Below are positions 1 through 12,297 of a stretch of DNA of 64,000 nucleotides, piece by piece. The stretch covers positions 24,205,886 through 24,269,885 of the forward strand of contig CM063500.1 of the NCBI GenBank assembly GCA_032207245.1. Direction: 5' to 3'. Under the pieces are notes generated by a model. That model did no database searches. It was not told the DNA's origin and saw only the letters and a program-made list of their open reading frames with translations. Both the position numbers and the translations under genes were made by a program. Numbering within the stretch: position 1 is the first letter of the stretch; every line of letters starts with the position of its first letter. This DNA comes from Pardosa pseudoannulata. Its lineage: Eukaryota > Arthropoda > Arachnida > Araneae > Lycosidae.

Positions 1-1900
1 CTAAATTTCTATTAGATATCGTTATATAGCTTTTCGACATTTTAAACATTTGAATACAAATATTAAAGGGAATATGGTTTGAAGTTTGCTTTTTTATTAG
101 TAATAAAAGTAAGCTTCTTGATATTTTACGGTATATCAAATAACATTATAACTTTATGTTTATAATGTCAAAATGTCTTAGAATCACAATAATATTTTTC
201 CAAGAATCATATGTATTACTTTATTTATATTATTATTATTATGAAGTATATTGCAAGCATTGTTGACTTCTGAAATTCTGGTAGATACCGTTATATAGCT
301 TTTCGACATTTTCTTTAACATTTACTAATCATTTGAATACAAATATTAAAAGGAATATGTTTTGAAATTTGTTTCTTTATATTAGTAATAAAGTAACTTA
401 CTTAATATTTTGCGGTATATCAAATAACATTGAAACTTTATGTTTATAATGTCATAGTGTCTTAGAATCACAATAATATTTTCGAAAAATCATATGTATT
501 ACTGTTTTTTATTATTATTATGAAATATATTACAAGCATTGTTGATTTTTGAAATTCTATTAGATATCCTGATATAGTTTTTCGACATTTCCTGTAACAT
601 TTATTTATTTAGGAATTAATCATGACGAAAAATCGAAAAAAAAATTTAATTCTTTAATTAACTGTATATTTAGAATTAATTATGTTACTTTTAAAATTAA
701 TTTTACACTACCAAATATTGATAATTTTGTAAGTTTTTTCCTCGTTATTTTTGTCAGTTTATAAAGTACAAGTGTACACAATTTCAAGTTTATAGATATA
801 ATATATATTTAGACACCATATACATAATTTTCAAAAACTATGTTTTAAGTAATATCACACTTAAAAAGTTTTTAATAAATGAATACCATAGATATAACAT
901 ACTTGATATTTTGTGGTAATGACATTGAAACTTTATAATATCAAAATATCTTGGAATCACAAAAATTTTTTTTCCAAAAATCATTTGTATTATTTTGTTT
1001 TTATTACTATTATTTTGAAGTATATTACAAGCATGGTTGATTTCTGAAATTCAAGTAGATATCTTTATATAGCTTTTCGACATTTCCTTTAACATTTACT
1101 TATTTAGGAACTAATTATGACGAGAAATATTAGAAAAATTTAAATATTTCAATTAACTGTTTTATTTAGAATTTATTATGTTATTTTTAAACATTCATTT
1201 AAACTACCAAAATATGGATATTTTTGTAAGATTTTCCCTCGTTATTATTGTCAGTTTATAATGTACAAGTGTACAAAATTTCAAATTTATACATATAATA
1301 TATATATTTAGATATTATGTACATAATTTTCAAAAACTATGTTTTGTGTAATATCACATTTAAAAAGTTCTTAATAGTTGAATGCCATAAATGCAACATA
1401 CTTGATATTTTGCGGTATATAAAATGACGTTGAAACTTTATAATGTCAAAATATCTTGGAATCACAATAATATATTTTCCAAAAATCATACGTATTATTT
1501 TGTTTTTATTATTGATATCGTAAAGCACATTACAAAGCTGTTCGATTTCTAAAATTCTAGTAGATATCGTTATATAGCTTTTCGACATTTCCTTTGACAC
1601 TTACTTATTTAGAGATTATTTATGACGAGAAATATTTTAACTAACTGCTTTATTTAGAGTTAATTATGTTATTTTTAAACATTAATTTTAAACTACGAAA
1701 ATATGGTTATTTTTGTAAGATTTTCATTCGTTATTATTGACAGTTTTTAAGGTACATCTGTACAAAATTTCAAATTCATAATATACATTTAGACACCATG
1801 CATATAATTTTCAAAAGCTATATTTTGAGTAATATCACATTTAAAAAGCTCTTAATAGTTGAAAGCTACTAAATTCAATGTACTTTTTGTTTATATAAAT
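1..1900. repeat. Tandem array of 275-bp and 500-bp units (truncated by window edge)
   Basis: The block containing tatagcttttcgacat recurs near 15, 290, 570, 1065 and 1570. The first two intervals are about 275 bp and the last two about 500 bp. The longer units contain an extra ~230-bp block (for example 600-850 and 1100-1340) that starts with a tatttaggaa..atgacga motif and contains aatttcaaatttata. A shared flank with the gcggtatat motif follows each copy. The array begins outside the window and degenerates after about 1900. No coding function is supported: open frames in it (for example 1337-1600) follow the repeat and use non-ATG starts. Confidence 0.85.
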
Positions 1901-2456
1901 TTGAGTTTTGGGATATATTCATGCAGTGTTTGTGTAAAACAGGAAAACAAAATAGATATGGAATAAAGTAAATTATGAAATATTGAATTTTTAAAAAGTT
2001 TTTAATTTAATGAAGCCATTTATTTAACTAGGTTGTAAATTTTACTGTAGCTTAATTTAAGTTTAGACCACTATGTAGAATGTTTCTAAGACACTAGGGG
2101 CTATTTAGGTAGGACACATGCCTTAATGCGGATTTTGAAGAGTTAAGTGTATCCTACTACTTGTAGAATTTGAACTAGAGATGTAATGGCTAAGATTAGA
2201 ATATGTCTGTTAAAAAGTATTTTAATCTTAAAACAACATCAGATAATCTGATCTGTCAGACACATATGTTAATATGTTAATTTTCCTCTCGTAACCTATA
2301 CTTTATAGCAATGACCTCATCAAAATCAGTCCATCTGGTCACCACCTGTCTCGGGTTTAAGTCAGTATTAAGTTCACTTAGTTTTAAGTCAGTATTAAGG
2401 CACTAGTATAAAGCCCGTCACATGACGAGATCAGTAAAGTTTTTAATTTCCCAGAA
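1901..2456. other. AT-rich spacer, no gene seen
   Basis: No long open frame or recognisable RNA gene. Near 2308 it holds one copy of a block (aaaatcagtccatctggtca) that recurs near 4022, and a diverged form recurs near 3870, 4636 and 5028. Confidence 0.6.
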
Positions 2457-3372
2457 TTGTAAAGTACCCTATGAGGAAGGTTAAAACATAGTTTGTGTTT
2501 TGGATGAGAATTATCTGGTAAAAGGTCAATAATTTATTTATTTTTATTGACCGCATGTTAGTTGCCAACTTTAATTTATTTTGCCATATTACGTGATAGG
2601 ATGAACAGCAGGGGTTTTAATATCGACAATGATTATTTGGCGGTATATATGAATGATGTCTAACATTTAATTAATCGATTGCAAATCGTATGGTTATGTA
2701 TAAAAGAGAAACACAGAACTGAACAAACTTCTTAATTTTCAAAGATATATAACTAAACGCTAGATATTTATTAGTCCGTGACCTTCAGGATGGTGGGGTA
2801 ATTGGATTGCCTGAGCTCTCTAATCCAGAAATGAAATAGACTCCTAGACTTTTATGAAAAGAATTTGTTGCCAATACCGGTGATAAAATTTTCATTAGAA
2901 CAAAAAATAATCGATGATTAAATTTTAAATTATCACATATACCTACTATATTATTTGAGCCAAATTTATAAGGAAATTATTTACGGAATATTTAAGTTCA
3001 GTGATAAAACTTATGAATATAATGCAGACGATATTTAAATAATTTAAAATAAAAAATGGTTTGAGATGCTGAAAGGAATGACGTCATAATGCTAGAAAAA
3101 TTTTTATTTTCATCTACTTATAATGTCATAAAGTGATGAATTTAATAGCCTGCTCTTAACTGAGGAAGATAAGGCTTAAAATAATGGCATTAAACAATCG
3201 AAAAGGATGAAAGGGTGGATTTCGAACGTTTTCGAACTCGCTTTGAATTTTGTTAGCCCTAACTCATCAAGAATCTAATATGGACTCCTCTATCCATTCC
3301 AGGTCTAATAGCTTCATAAATTCGATAACAGACGGACAGATAATTTAGACTATTATTATATAAGGGATTCCA
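2457..3372. repeat. Segmental repeat copy A (paralogue at 10278-11745)
   Basis: The start (gtaaagtaccctatgagg, then aattatctgg..caataattt) matches 10278-10360. The stretch 2868-3120 (attttcatt..caaaaaataatcgatga.., then gcagacgatatttaaata and gaatgacgt) matches 11203-11455. The final part 3225-3370 (ctcgctttgaattttg, ctcatcaagaatc, acagacggacagataa) matches 11605-11745, which is the first block of the big satellite. This copy is not amplified and lacks the MITE present in copy B, so it approximates the pre-insertion state. A third partial copy of the left edge is at about 9930-10000. Confidence 0.8.
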
Positions 3373-5215
3373 GTTGCTTTTCTCATGATGGAAGCTTTTT
3401 TTTAAAATTTATGCAATAATAATGGACTACACACGTTTCATTCTTTCCGTTTTCACAACCCTCGATAGCCAAGATCTTTGGTTCCCAGAATAGCCAAAGC
3501 CATCTGAGATAAATTCCTCTCCCTCTAGAGAATGAGTACTAAAAGCCGTGGGTAATGCTGATAGTGGTGAACAGAGGACTCATTGTAAACATCCGATTTT
3601 TGCAGGTGTTTTCCTCTGAGGTTTTTACAATATGTTGACAAGCACTACTTGTTGCTGGATAACGTGAAACATTTCATTGGTACTCTATTTGATTTTGAAC
3701 TTGTTTACTTAGATTGACAGCTCAAAAAATGACATGGGGTAAGAAAAACATGCAAACTTTGGGCTATTGGATTTGGAATTGGAAGATATTTGAAATCCTA
3801 GAGTGTAGGTCTCAAAGACTTAATATGTTCCCTCTTACCCCAAAGTTTACATATTAATACCATGACCTTAACAAAATCGGTTCATATGGTGACCTGCTTT
3901 TCTTGAAATCACTTATTCCCAATACAGTGTAAGAATAAGTTTTGATTTTTCAGATAATTCAAAAGCTTAGACAAACAAGCTTAGACGCATATGTTAATCT
4001 ATGCGTTATAATAATGACCTTATCAAAATCAGTCCATCTGGTCACCTCCTTTCTCGAATTCAAAAACTCCCAGCACATTGTACGAATATGCTCTGTTTTA
4101 CAGATAATTAAACTGTCTGTACGCGGGCAAAAATATTCACTTAGTTTTACGTCAGTATTAAGGAATTCCAGTTGTTTTTCTCATAATGGAAGCTTTTTTG
4201 AAGATTTATGCAATAATAATGGACTACACCTGTTTTAGCCTTTCCGTTCCCACAACAGTCATTGATAGCCAAGATTTTATGTCCCAGAATAGCCGAAGCT
4301 ATCTGAGAAAACTTATCCCTCCTAGATGGTAACTGCTGATAGCCGAGGGTAATGCTGATAGCAGTGAACAGAGGATTCATTGTAAACATCCGATGTTTGC
4401 AGGTGTTTTCTTCTGAGGTTTTTGAAATACATTGAGAAGCACTACTTGTTGCTGGATAACCTGAAACATTTCATTGGTACTCTATTCGATTTTGAATTTG
4501 TTTAGTTAGATTGACAGCTGAAAAAAATGACTAGGGGGAAGAAAACATGCAGACTTTGGGCTTAAATTCTAGTGTGTAGGTCTTAAAGAGTTAGTATGTT
4601 CCCTCTTACCCGAAAGCTTACATGTTAAGACCTTGACCTTAACAAAATTGGTTCATATGGTGACCTGCTTTTCTGGAAATCCCTAACTACTAATAGAGTG
4701 AACGAATAAGTTTTGTTTTTCAGATAATTCAAAAGCTTCTATCTTTCAAACAAACGTGGACGATAATGTTTGCTTACTTTCATGGCAGATTTACGCACTA
4801 CTTGTTGCTGGATAAACTGAAACATTTAATTTGTACTCTATTCGATTCTGAAATTCTTTACTTAGATTTTCAGGTGAAAATAAGTGACTAGGGGGATGGA
4901 AAACATGCAAACAATGGGCTATTGGATTTGGAATTGGAAGATATTTGAAATTCTAGTGTGTAGGTCTTAAAGACTTAGTATGTTCCCTCTTACCCCAAAA
5001 CGTACATGTTACGACCTTGTCCTTACCACAATCGATTCATATGAGGACCTGCTTTTCTGGAAATCACTAACTCCCAGTAAAGTGTAATAACACTTTTTGT
5101 TTATCAGATAACTCAAAAGCTTCTACCTTTCAAGCAAACGTAGGCGATAATGTTTGCTTACTTTTATGGCAGTGTTAATCTGTAAGCTTCTATTTGTTTT
5201 TGTTTTTCTCATAAT
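3360..5215. repeat. Tandem complex of a dispersed repeat (three copies, two full and one short)
   Basis: The block ccagttg(c/t)ttttctcat.atgg starts at about 3365 and 4167. The block cactacttgttgctggataa occurs at about 3645, 4439 and 4797, and the block catatggtgacctgctttt at about 3878, 4645 and 5035. Full units are therefore about 800 bp and the third is shortened to about 360-390 bp. Each unit contains a GC-richer core with gatagccaagat..cccagaatagcc and aaacatccgatgtttgcagg. A diverged copy lies at 40880-41225. I do not recognise the family. Open frames at 3942-4238 and 4147-4389 lie within the repeat and are not supported as genes. Confidence 0.8.
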
Positions 5216-5499
5216 GAAACCTTAGCTTTCCTATGATTTAAATAATAATTAATATCTTGAAATATTGCATAACATTTCATTTTATGTCGCACAGAAATAA
5301 ATAAAGGCTTCACAAAAATTTTTCAAACTCGCACACCAATCATTGAAGAAAAAATATGTTTCTAATTCTCTAAATAACTTTAAAGCTGTCCTAAATAACA
5401 AACAAAGGATAAATAAACCTTGATGCAATATTCCTGCATAATATAAAATAATCTGTTTAATAATAATTCTAAAATAATTTGTTTGAAAGGTACACTAAT
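5216..5499. other. AT-rich spacer, no gene seen
   Basis: Low-complexity A/T-rich sequence between two repeat arrays. No open frame, RNA gene or transposon end is visible. Confidence 0.6.
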
Positions 5500-8400
5500 A
5501 AGAAACGAGAAACGTTAATCTGAAACTGAATATAAATATATAATCAATTTATATGTAATTTGTTATTTTTTTTCAATTAATGCTATACATTTTTTATTAT
5601 ATAATTTGTTTTCTTCAAAATATTGTCCTATTAAATTATGCAACTATAGTTAATGCATTTTTTTCTTTATTAAACAGCATTTTACACGGTATAAAATAGG
5701 GTGTGAAAATAAAAAGGAAGCAAAATAACTTAAATTAAAAAGAAAGTCAGTGTAAACAAGAATAGCTGGAACTTAATATTAATTTAGAATCAATTTCTAC
5801 ATAATTTGTTAATTTTATTTCGATTAATGCTATACATTTTATGTTATATTAATTCCTTTGTTCAAAATATTGCCCTATTGAAATAGCCAAATTATTTAAT
5901 GTCTATATCGAATAGCATTTTATACGGTATAAAAGAGTGTGGGCAAATAAAAAGAAGGCAAAATGTTTAAATTAAAAATGAAGTCAGTGTGGAAAAGAAT
6001 ATCTGGAAATAAACATCAATTTAGAATCATTTTCTATGTAATTTGTTAATTTGTTTCAATTAATGCTTAACATTTTTATGTTACATTAAATATTTTGTTC
6101 AAAACATTGCCATGTTGAAATATGAAACTATATTTAATGCCGTTTGTGTTTTATTAAACAACATTTTATACGGTATAAAACAGCGTGTGTAAATAAAATG
6201 TGAGTAGAACATTTTAAAGAAAATAGAAAAAAAGTTAGGCTAGAAAATAATAGCAAAAACTAAATATTAATTTAGAATAAATTTCTATGTAAAGTGTTAA
6301 TTTTTTCAATTAATGCTATACATTTTTATGTTATATAAATTGTTTTCCTCAAAACATTGCCCTATTAAACTATGCAAATATATTTAATGCCTTTTGTGCT
6401 TTATCAAAATACGGTAAAAAAAAAAACAGGGTGTGTAAATAAAAAGTAAGAAAAATGTTTTAAATTAAAAAGAAAGTCTGTATAGAAAAGAACTGAATAT
6501 CAATTTAGAATCAATTTCTATGTAATTTTTTAATTTTTTCAATTAATGATATACATTTATGTTATATTAATTCTTTTGTTCAAAATATAACCCTACTGAA
6601 CTATGCAAATATATTTAATGTCTATTTTGAATAGGATTTTTTAACGTTTAAACAGGGTGTGTAAATAAAAAGTAACCAAACAGATTTAAATTGAATAGAA
6701 AGACAGTGTGAAAAAGAATAGCTGGAAATGAATATTAATTTAGAATTATTTTCTATATAATTTGTTAATTTTTTTCATTAATGCTTCACATATTTATGTT
6801 ACATTAATTCTTTTGTTCAAGACATTGCCCTATTGAAATATGCAACTATATTTAATGTCTACATTTAACAGCATTTTATACGTTATAAAACAAAGTGTGT
6901 AAATAAAAAGTAAGCAAAATGCTTTAAAGAAAAAGAAAAAGGTCTTAGTATGTAGAGAATAGAACTGAAACTGAATATTAGTTTAGAACCAACTTATATG
7001 TAATTTGTTATTTTTTTTCAAATAATACTATGGATATAAATGTTTTATTGATTGTTTTGTTCTAAACATTGCTCTATTAAAATGTGCAACTATATTTAAT
7101 GTCGTTTGTGTTTTATTAAGCAGCATTTTATACGCTATAAAACAGGGTGTGCAAATTAAATGTAAGCAAAATGTTTTCAATAAAAAAGAAAGAAATTCAG
7201 TGTAGAAAAGAATAGCTGGAACTAAATATTAAATTAGAATCAATTTCAATGTAATTTATTAATTTTTTAAAACTAATACTATACATTTTTATATTATATT
7301 AGTTGTTTTATTCTAAACATTGTCCTATTAAAATATACAGCTATATTTAATGCCTCTTGTGTTTTCCTGAACAGCATTTTAAACTGTATAAAACAGGGTG
7401 TATAATTAAAAAGTAAGCACAATATTTTAAATTTTAAAAAAGTCAGGTAGAAAAGAATAGCCGGAACTGAATATTAATATAGAAACAATTTTTATGTAAT
7501 TTGTTAAATTGTTTTAATTAATGCTATGCATGTTTATATAATATTTATTGTTTTGTTCGAAAAATTGCCTTATTAAAAGATGCAACTATATTTAATGCTG
7601 TTTGTGTTTTATTAAACAGCATTTTATACGGTATGAAACCATGTGTAAAAATAAAAAGTAAGCAAAATGTTTTAAATAAAATATCTTAGCACAAAAAAAT
7701 AGCTGGAACTGAATATTAGTTCAAAATTAACTTATATGTAATTTGTTATTTTTTTTTAAATAATGCTATGCATATTTATGTTATATTAACTGTTTTGTTC
7801 CAAATATTGCTCTATAAAAATATGCAACTATATTTAATGTCGTTTGTGTTTTATTAAACAGCATTTTGTCTGGTATAAAAGAGGATATGTAAATAAAAAG
7901 TAAGCAAATATTTAAATTAAAAAAGAAAGTCAGTGTAAAAAAGAATAGCTGAAACTGAACATTAATTTAGAATCGATTTCAATGTAATTTATGAATTTTT
8001 TCAACTAATGCTATACATTTTTATATTATATTAATTGTTTTGTTCAAAACATTACCCTATTAAAATATGCCCTATTAAAATATGTCGTTTGTGTTTTATT
8101 AAGCAGCATTTCATACGGTATAAAACAGGTGTGTAAATAAAAAGTAAACAAAATGTTTTAAATAAAAAAAGGAAGAAATTCAGTGTAGAAAAGAATAGCT
8201 GGAAGTAAATATAAATTTAGAATCAGTTTCTATGTAATTTGTTAAATTGTTTTAATTAACGTTATACATTTTATATTATATAATTTTTTTAAACATTGCT
8301 CTATTAAAATGTGCAACTATATTTAATGTCGTTTGTGTTTTATTAAGCAGCATTTTATACGCTATAAAACAGGGTGTGCAAATTAAATGTAAGCAAAATG

Positions 8401-9930
8401 TTTTCAATAAAAAAGAAAGAAATTCAGTGTAGAAAAGAATAGCTGGAACTAAATATTAAATTAGAATCAATTTCAATGTAATTTATTAATTTTTTAAAAC
8501 TAATACTATACATTTTTATATTATATTAGTTGTTTTATTCTAAACATTGTCCTATTAAAATATACAGCTATATTTAATGCCTCTTGTGTTTTCCTGAACA
8601 GCATTTTAAACTGTATAAAACAGGGTGTATAATTAAAAAGTAAGCACAATATTTTAAATTTAAAAAAAGTCAGTGCAGAAAAGAATAGTTGGAACGGAAT
8701 ATTAATTTAGAAACAATTTTAATGTAATTTGTTAAATTGTTTTAATTAATGCTATGCATGTTTATATAATATTTATTGTTTTGTTAAAAAAATTGCGCTT
8801 TTAATATATGCAACTATATCTAATACATGTTATTTGTGTTTTATTAAACAGCCTTTTATACGGTATAAAACCATAAAAAGATTGTGTAAATAAAAAAGTA
8901 AGAAAAATGCTTCAAATAAAATAGAAAAACATCTCAGCACAAAAAAAAATAGCTGAAACTGAATATTAGTTCAAAATCAAATTATGTAATTTGTTATTTT
9001 TTTTTTCAAATAATGCTATGCATATTTATATTATATTAATTGTTTTGTTCCAAATATTGCCTTATTAAAAGATGCAACTATATTTAATGCTGTTTGTGTT
9101 TTATTAAACAGCATTTTGTCTGGTATAAAAGAGGATATGTAAATAAAAAGTAAGCAAATATTTAAATTAAAAAGAAAGTCAGTGTATAAAAAATACCTGG
9201 CACTTAATATTAATTTAGAATCGATTTCAATGTAATTTATGAATTTTTTCAACTAATGCTATACATTTTTATATTATATTAATTGTTTTGTTCAAAACAT
9301 TACCCTATTAAAATATGCCCTATTAAAATATGTCGTTTGTGTTTTATTAAGCAGCATTTCATACGGTATAAAACAGGTGTGTAAATAAAAAGTAAACAAA
9401 ATGTTTTAAATAAAAAAAGGAAGAAATTCAGTGTAGAAAAGAATAGCTGGAAGTAAATATAAATTTAGAATCAGTTTCTATGTAATTTGTTAAATTGTTT
9501 CATTTAATGTTATACATTTTTATACTATATTAATTGTTTTTTAAACATTGTCCTATTAAACTATGCAACTATATTTAATGTCGTTTGTGCTATATTAAAC
9601 TGCATTTTACACGGTATAAAATATGGTGTGTAAATAAATTGTGAGCAATACATTTTAAAGAAAAACGAAAAAAAAGGTTAAAAAAGAATAGCTGGAACTG
9701 AATATTAATTTAGAATCAATTTATATGTAAGTTTTTAGTTTTGTCAATTTACGTTATTCAATTTTATGTTATAATAATCGTTTAGTTCAAAATATTTCCC
9801 TATTTAAATATGCAACTATATTAACTGGCGTTTGTATTTTATTAAAAAAAATTATACTGTATAAAACAACGAATGTAAATAAAAAATAAGAAATATTATT
9901 TGAATAAAAAAAGAAAATCCTTATGTATCA
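5500..9930. repeat. 245-bp satellite array, about 18 monomers
   Basis: A core resembling TTTTATACGGTATAAAA recurs at about 5681, 5917, 6165, 6412, 6634, 6873, 7124, 7375, 7621, 7863, 8108, 8350, 8601, 8855, 9114, 9356, 9605 and 9848, giving a period of about 245 bp. Other monomer landmarks are aagaatagctggaactgaat, atgtaatttgttaa, aattaatgctatacat and gtgtgtaaataaaaagtaag. The array shows higher-order structure: 7081-7440 recurs at 8308-8660 and 7850-8280 recurs at 9100-9530, an offset of about 1.23-1.25 kb or five monomers. Edges are diverged, as usual for array ends. No coding content. Confidence 0.95.
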
Positions 9931-10277
9931 GAAGAGATTTGTAAAGTACTCTACGAAACAGGTAAATACATAGTTTGTTTCTTTTTTTATGCTCGTTTGA
10001 CAAATATATAATTATGGTTATTAATGCATGATGTAAAATGAGAAGAAATATACATTATAAAAATGGTTTTTAATACATTATAAAAATGGTTTTTAACAGT
10101 TTAAATCTTTTGCTGTATAGTATATATACAGTTATGTATTTGTTATATGAAAACAAGTAAGGAAATATAGGTAAAAGTATTTCAGAAAATGTGATTAGCT
10201 GGAAGCATTACTATTAAATTTTTAAAAATATGACTAATAATAATGGCATCTAAAGTTTATATTTAATATACATATAC
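9931..10277. other. AT-rich spacer with a partial segmental-repeat copy
   Basis: Contains gtaaagtactctacgaaaca at about 9941, repeated at about 10280 with the same downstream acaggtaaatacat. A short direct repeat (aaaaatggtttttaa) lies at 10058-10100. No gene seen. Confidence 0.6.
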
Positions 10278-11745
10278 ATGTAAAGTACTCTACGAAACAG
10301 GTAAATACATGGCTTGTTTTTCGGCTGATAATTATCTGCAACAAACTCAATAATTTCTTTATCTTCATACTCCTCTAAAGTCTTCCAATACTGTGAAAGC
10401 AGTATAGAATCACTTTGAATTCATATAGAAAGATAGTTCAAAGTGTACTCAGCTACTTCGAAATTATCGTTAAGTTCTTCGAAATTTGTGTGCCACAGTA
10501 ATTAATGAAATTAAAGGAATGAAATTATCATTTCCACTACACCCTGCAGGTAGATAGAATTTGTTGTTAACCCTCTAAGCGGTTCGCACGTACAATTCCG
10601 ACAAACCGACAATGACTTCAAAACGTACAATTGTTGATCTCCAAAAACGCTTCGGAAATGGATGTAATGTACATTTTTGCCAGTGCTCCCATGGAGTTCT
10701 GAGGTACGAGGGTCAGGTCTATTGTTTGGGAACTGCACCCCTCTTTCACTGACAATTCTTGAGGGATGCAACCCTACCCCCTGAGACACAAAGACGCTGA
10801 TAGCTTTTCATGGCTTTGTAAATCTCTAGTTCGAAGTATTTCGTTTGAGGTAACAGATGGATCTCTAATTGCACCAATTAAATATCTTGGATGACTTTCG
10901 TAAAAAAATATAAATAAGTCTCTCAAAGAATATTTTTATTTGTACTTTCAGAATCCACTATTTCTTATGGGATAATATTCGAGACTTGACGAGCTTTATG
11001 TGTATTAAAAATTAACAATCTATAATATCTATTTATATATCAATATATAACCTGAAATAAAGGGGCAATAACCAGATTGGGTTTTCCATATTCCATTCTA
11101 GTCGACAAACGATGAAGGTAAAAAACATAGAACTCTTTGGGAACTGACATTAGAGTATTTTGGAGAATTTTTTTTCTAGATGTGTTCCACTCGGAGGGTT
11201 AATACCAGTGTTAAAATTTTCATTGCAACAAAATATAATCGATGACTAAATTTAAAATTATCAGATATGTACCTACTATATTATATAATCCAAATATAAC
11301 AAGAAAATTATTACGTAATATCCCAGTTCAACGATAAAATATGTGAAAATAATGCAGATGATATTTAAATAACTTAAAGTAAAAAGTGATGATACGAGAT
11401 GGTTAAAGGAATGACGTTATAATTCTAGGAAAAAATGTCATTTCACCTAATTAAAAAAAGTAAAAATCATCTGCTTTAAAAGGGGGAAGGGGTAGATCAC
11501 AAATATTTTAAAAAAACGACGGGGTTTTTTTTTTCTGTGCTATGAAACATATTTATTTCAAAATTTATTTTAGAATAGAATCGACAGTTTAGAAGAAGAC
11601 AGACTTTACTCGCTTTGAATTTTGCTAAACCTAACTCATATAGCATCAAATACGGATGACTCTACCCATTGCATGTCCAACCGCTTCGTAAATTCGAGGA
11701 CAGATAGACAGAAGACTTAGGCTATTATTATAATGAGGATTTCTG
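10278..11745. repeat. Segmental repeat copy B, interrupted by a MITE
   Basis: Paralogue of 2457-3372. Its left part (10278-10370) and right part (11203-11745) align with copy A, but a 632-bp TTAA-bounded insert separates them. The right end runs directly into the 1.52-kb satellite: the block starting near 11605 is both the last block of this segment and the first block of monomer 1. Confidence 0.75.
10567..11202. mobile_element. Non-autonomous piggyBac-type element (MITE)
   Basis: The element is bounded by TTAA on both sides (10567-10570 and 11199-11202). Its termini are inverted: left TTAACCCTCTAAGCGG, and right, read on the minus strand, TTAACCCTCCGAGTGG. TTAA target duplication with CCC/GGG termini is the hallmark of the piggyBac superfamily. 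The paralogous locus at 2868-2890 has gaatttgttg joined almost directly to aataccggtg, whereas here gaatttgttg and taccagtg are separated by the element. At about 630 bp it has no transposase. An open frame on the minus strand (10511-10789) crosses the left end and is not considered a gene. Mobilisation would have needed a transposase elsewhere. Confidence 0.8.
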
Positions 11746-12263
11746 GTTTCTTATTTGCCTGAAAAATAATAATTCTTTATTGACGACAATGTAACATTTT
11801 CTATTCATATAGTTATATAATTCTTTCAATAAATATACTACTGTTAATATCAATTTTAGTCATTATTACTTAAAAATTATATTCGTATTTTGTATCCATA
11901 ATGATATTAAATGAAAAGTTAAATTATACTCAACGTTTACTATTTATTTCTTTGTTTACTTTGAATTAGAAATTGGAATTCATTATCTAAAACTGTAAAC
12001 AATTACAGCGATTGCGATATAAATAAGAGACAATTTCGTGAAACTGAAGAGAGACAATCAGCTAAAGAGAATGAACAAGTTCATCACTTTAGATAGGTTT
12101 TACGACTCGTAATTACATGTTTAATTTATGTTTTACTTTAAAAATGCCATCTTGTTTACCTCCGGCACTTTTCTGAATGAGTCATGACACACAGCGTAGG
12201 GAATGGCTTCGAGGCCTTTCAGTTTAATACCCTCGTTAACGAACTTATACAATTTACTACATC

Positions 12264-12297
12264 TTTAGAAAGACTGTGCTTTCTAAATGAAGCACAG
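12264..12297 (+). other. Pair of mutually exclusive hairpins (representative copy, monomer 1)
   Basis: Hairpin A pairs TTTAGAAAG (12264-12272) with CTTTCTAAA (12279-12287) over a 6-nt loop. Hairpin B pairs CTGTGCTT (12274-12281) with AAGCACAG (12290-12297) over an 8-nt loop. The two share bases and cannot form together. Equivalents occur in every monomer (near 13704, 15214, 16766, 18264, 19781, 21328, 22977, 24520, 25964, 27477, 29027, 30530 and 32011). The 9-bp stem of hairpin A is perfect in 13 of 14 copies while its loop varies (ACTGTG, GCTGTG, AGTGTT, AGTTTG, ACTATG). Function is unknown. Confidence 0.6.

Noticed and set aside
5500..9930. CRISPR-like regular repeat structure
   Set aside because: The whole 245-bp unit is repeated, with no unique spacers, and the context is eukaryotic satellite DNA.
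10511..10789. 92-codon minus-strand frame with a relatively high GC content
   Set aside because: It crosses the left terminus of the piggyBac-type MITE and has no recognisable domain.
12055..12115. Short frame atgaacaagttcatc.. (13 codons) after the TATA-type motif, with a possible GT splice donor
   Set aside because: The ATG is lost in monomer 2 and the frame is altered in monomers 4, 10 and 12. No downstream exon continues it.
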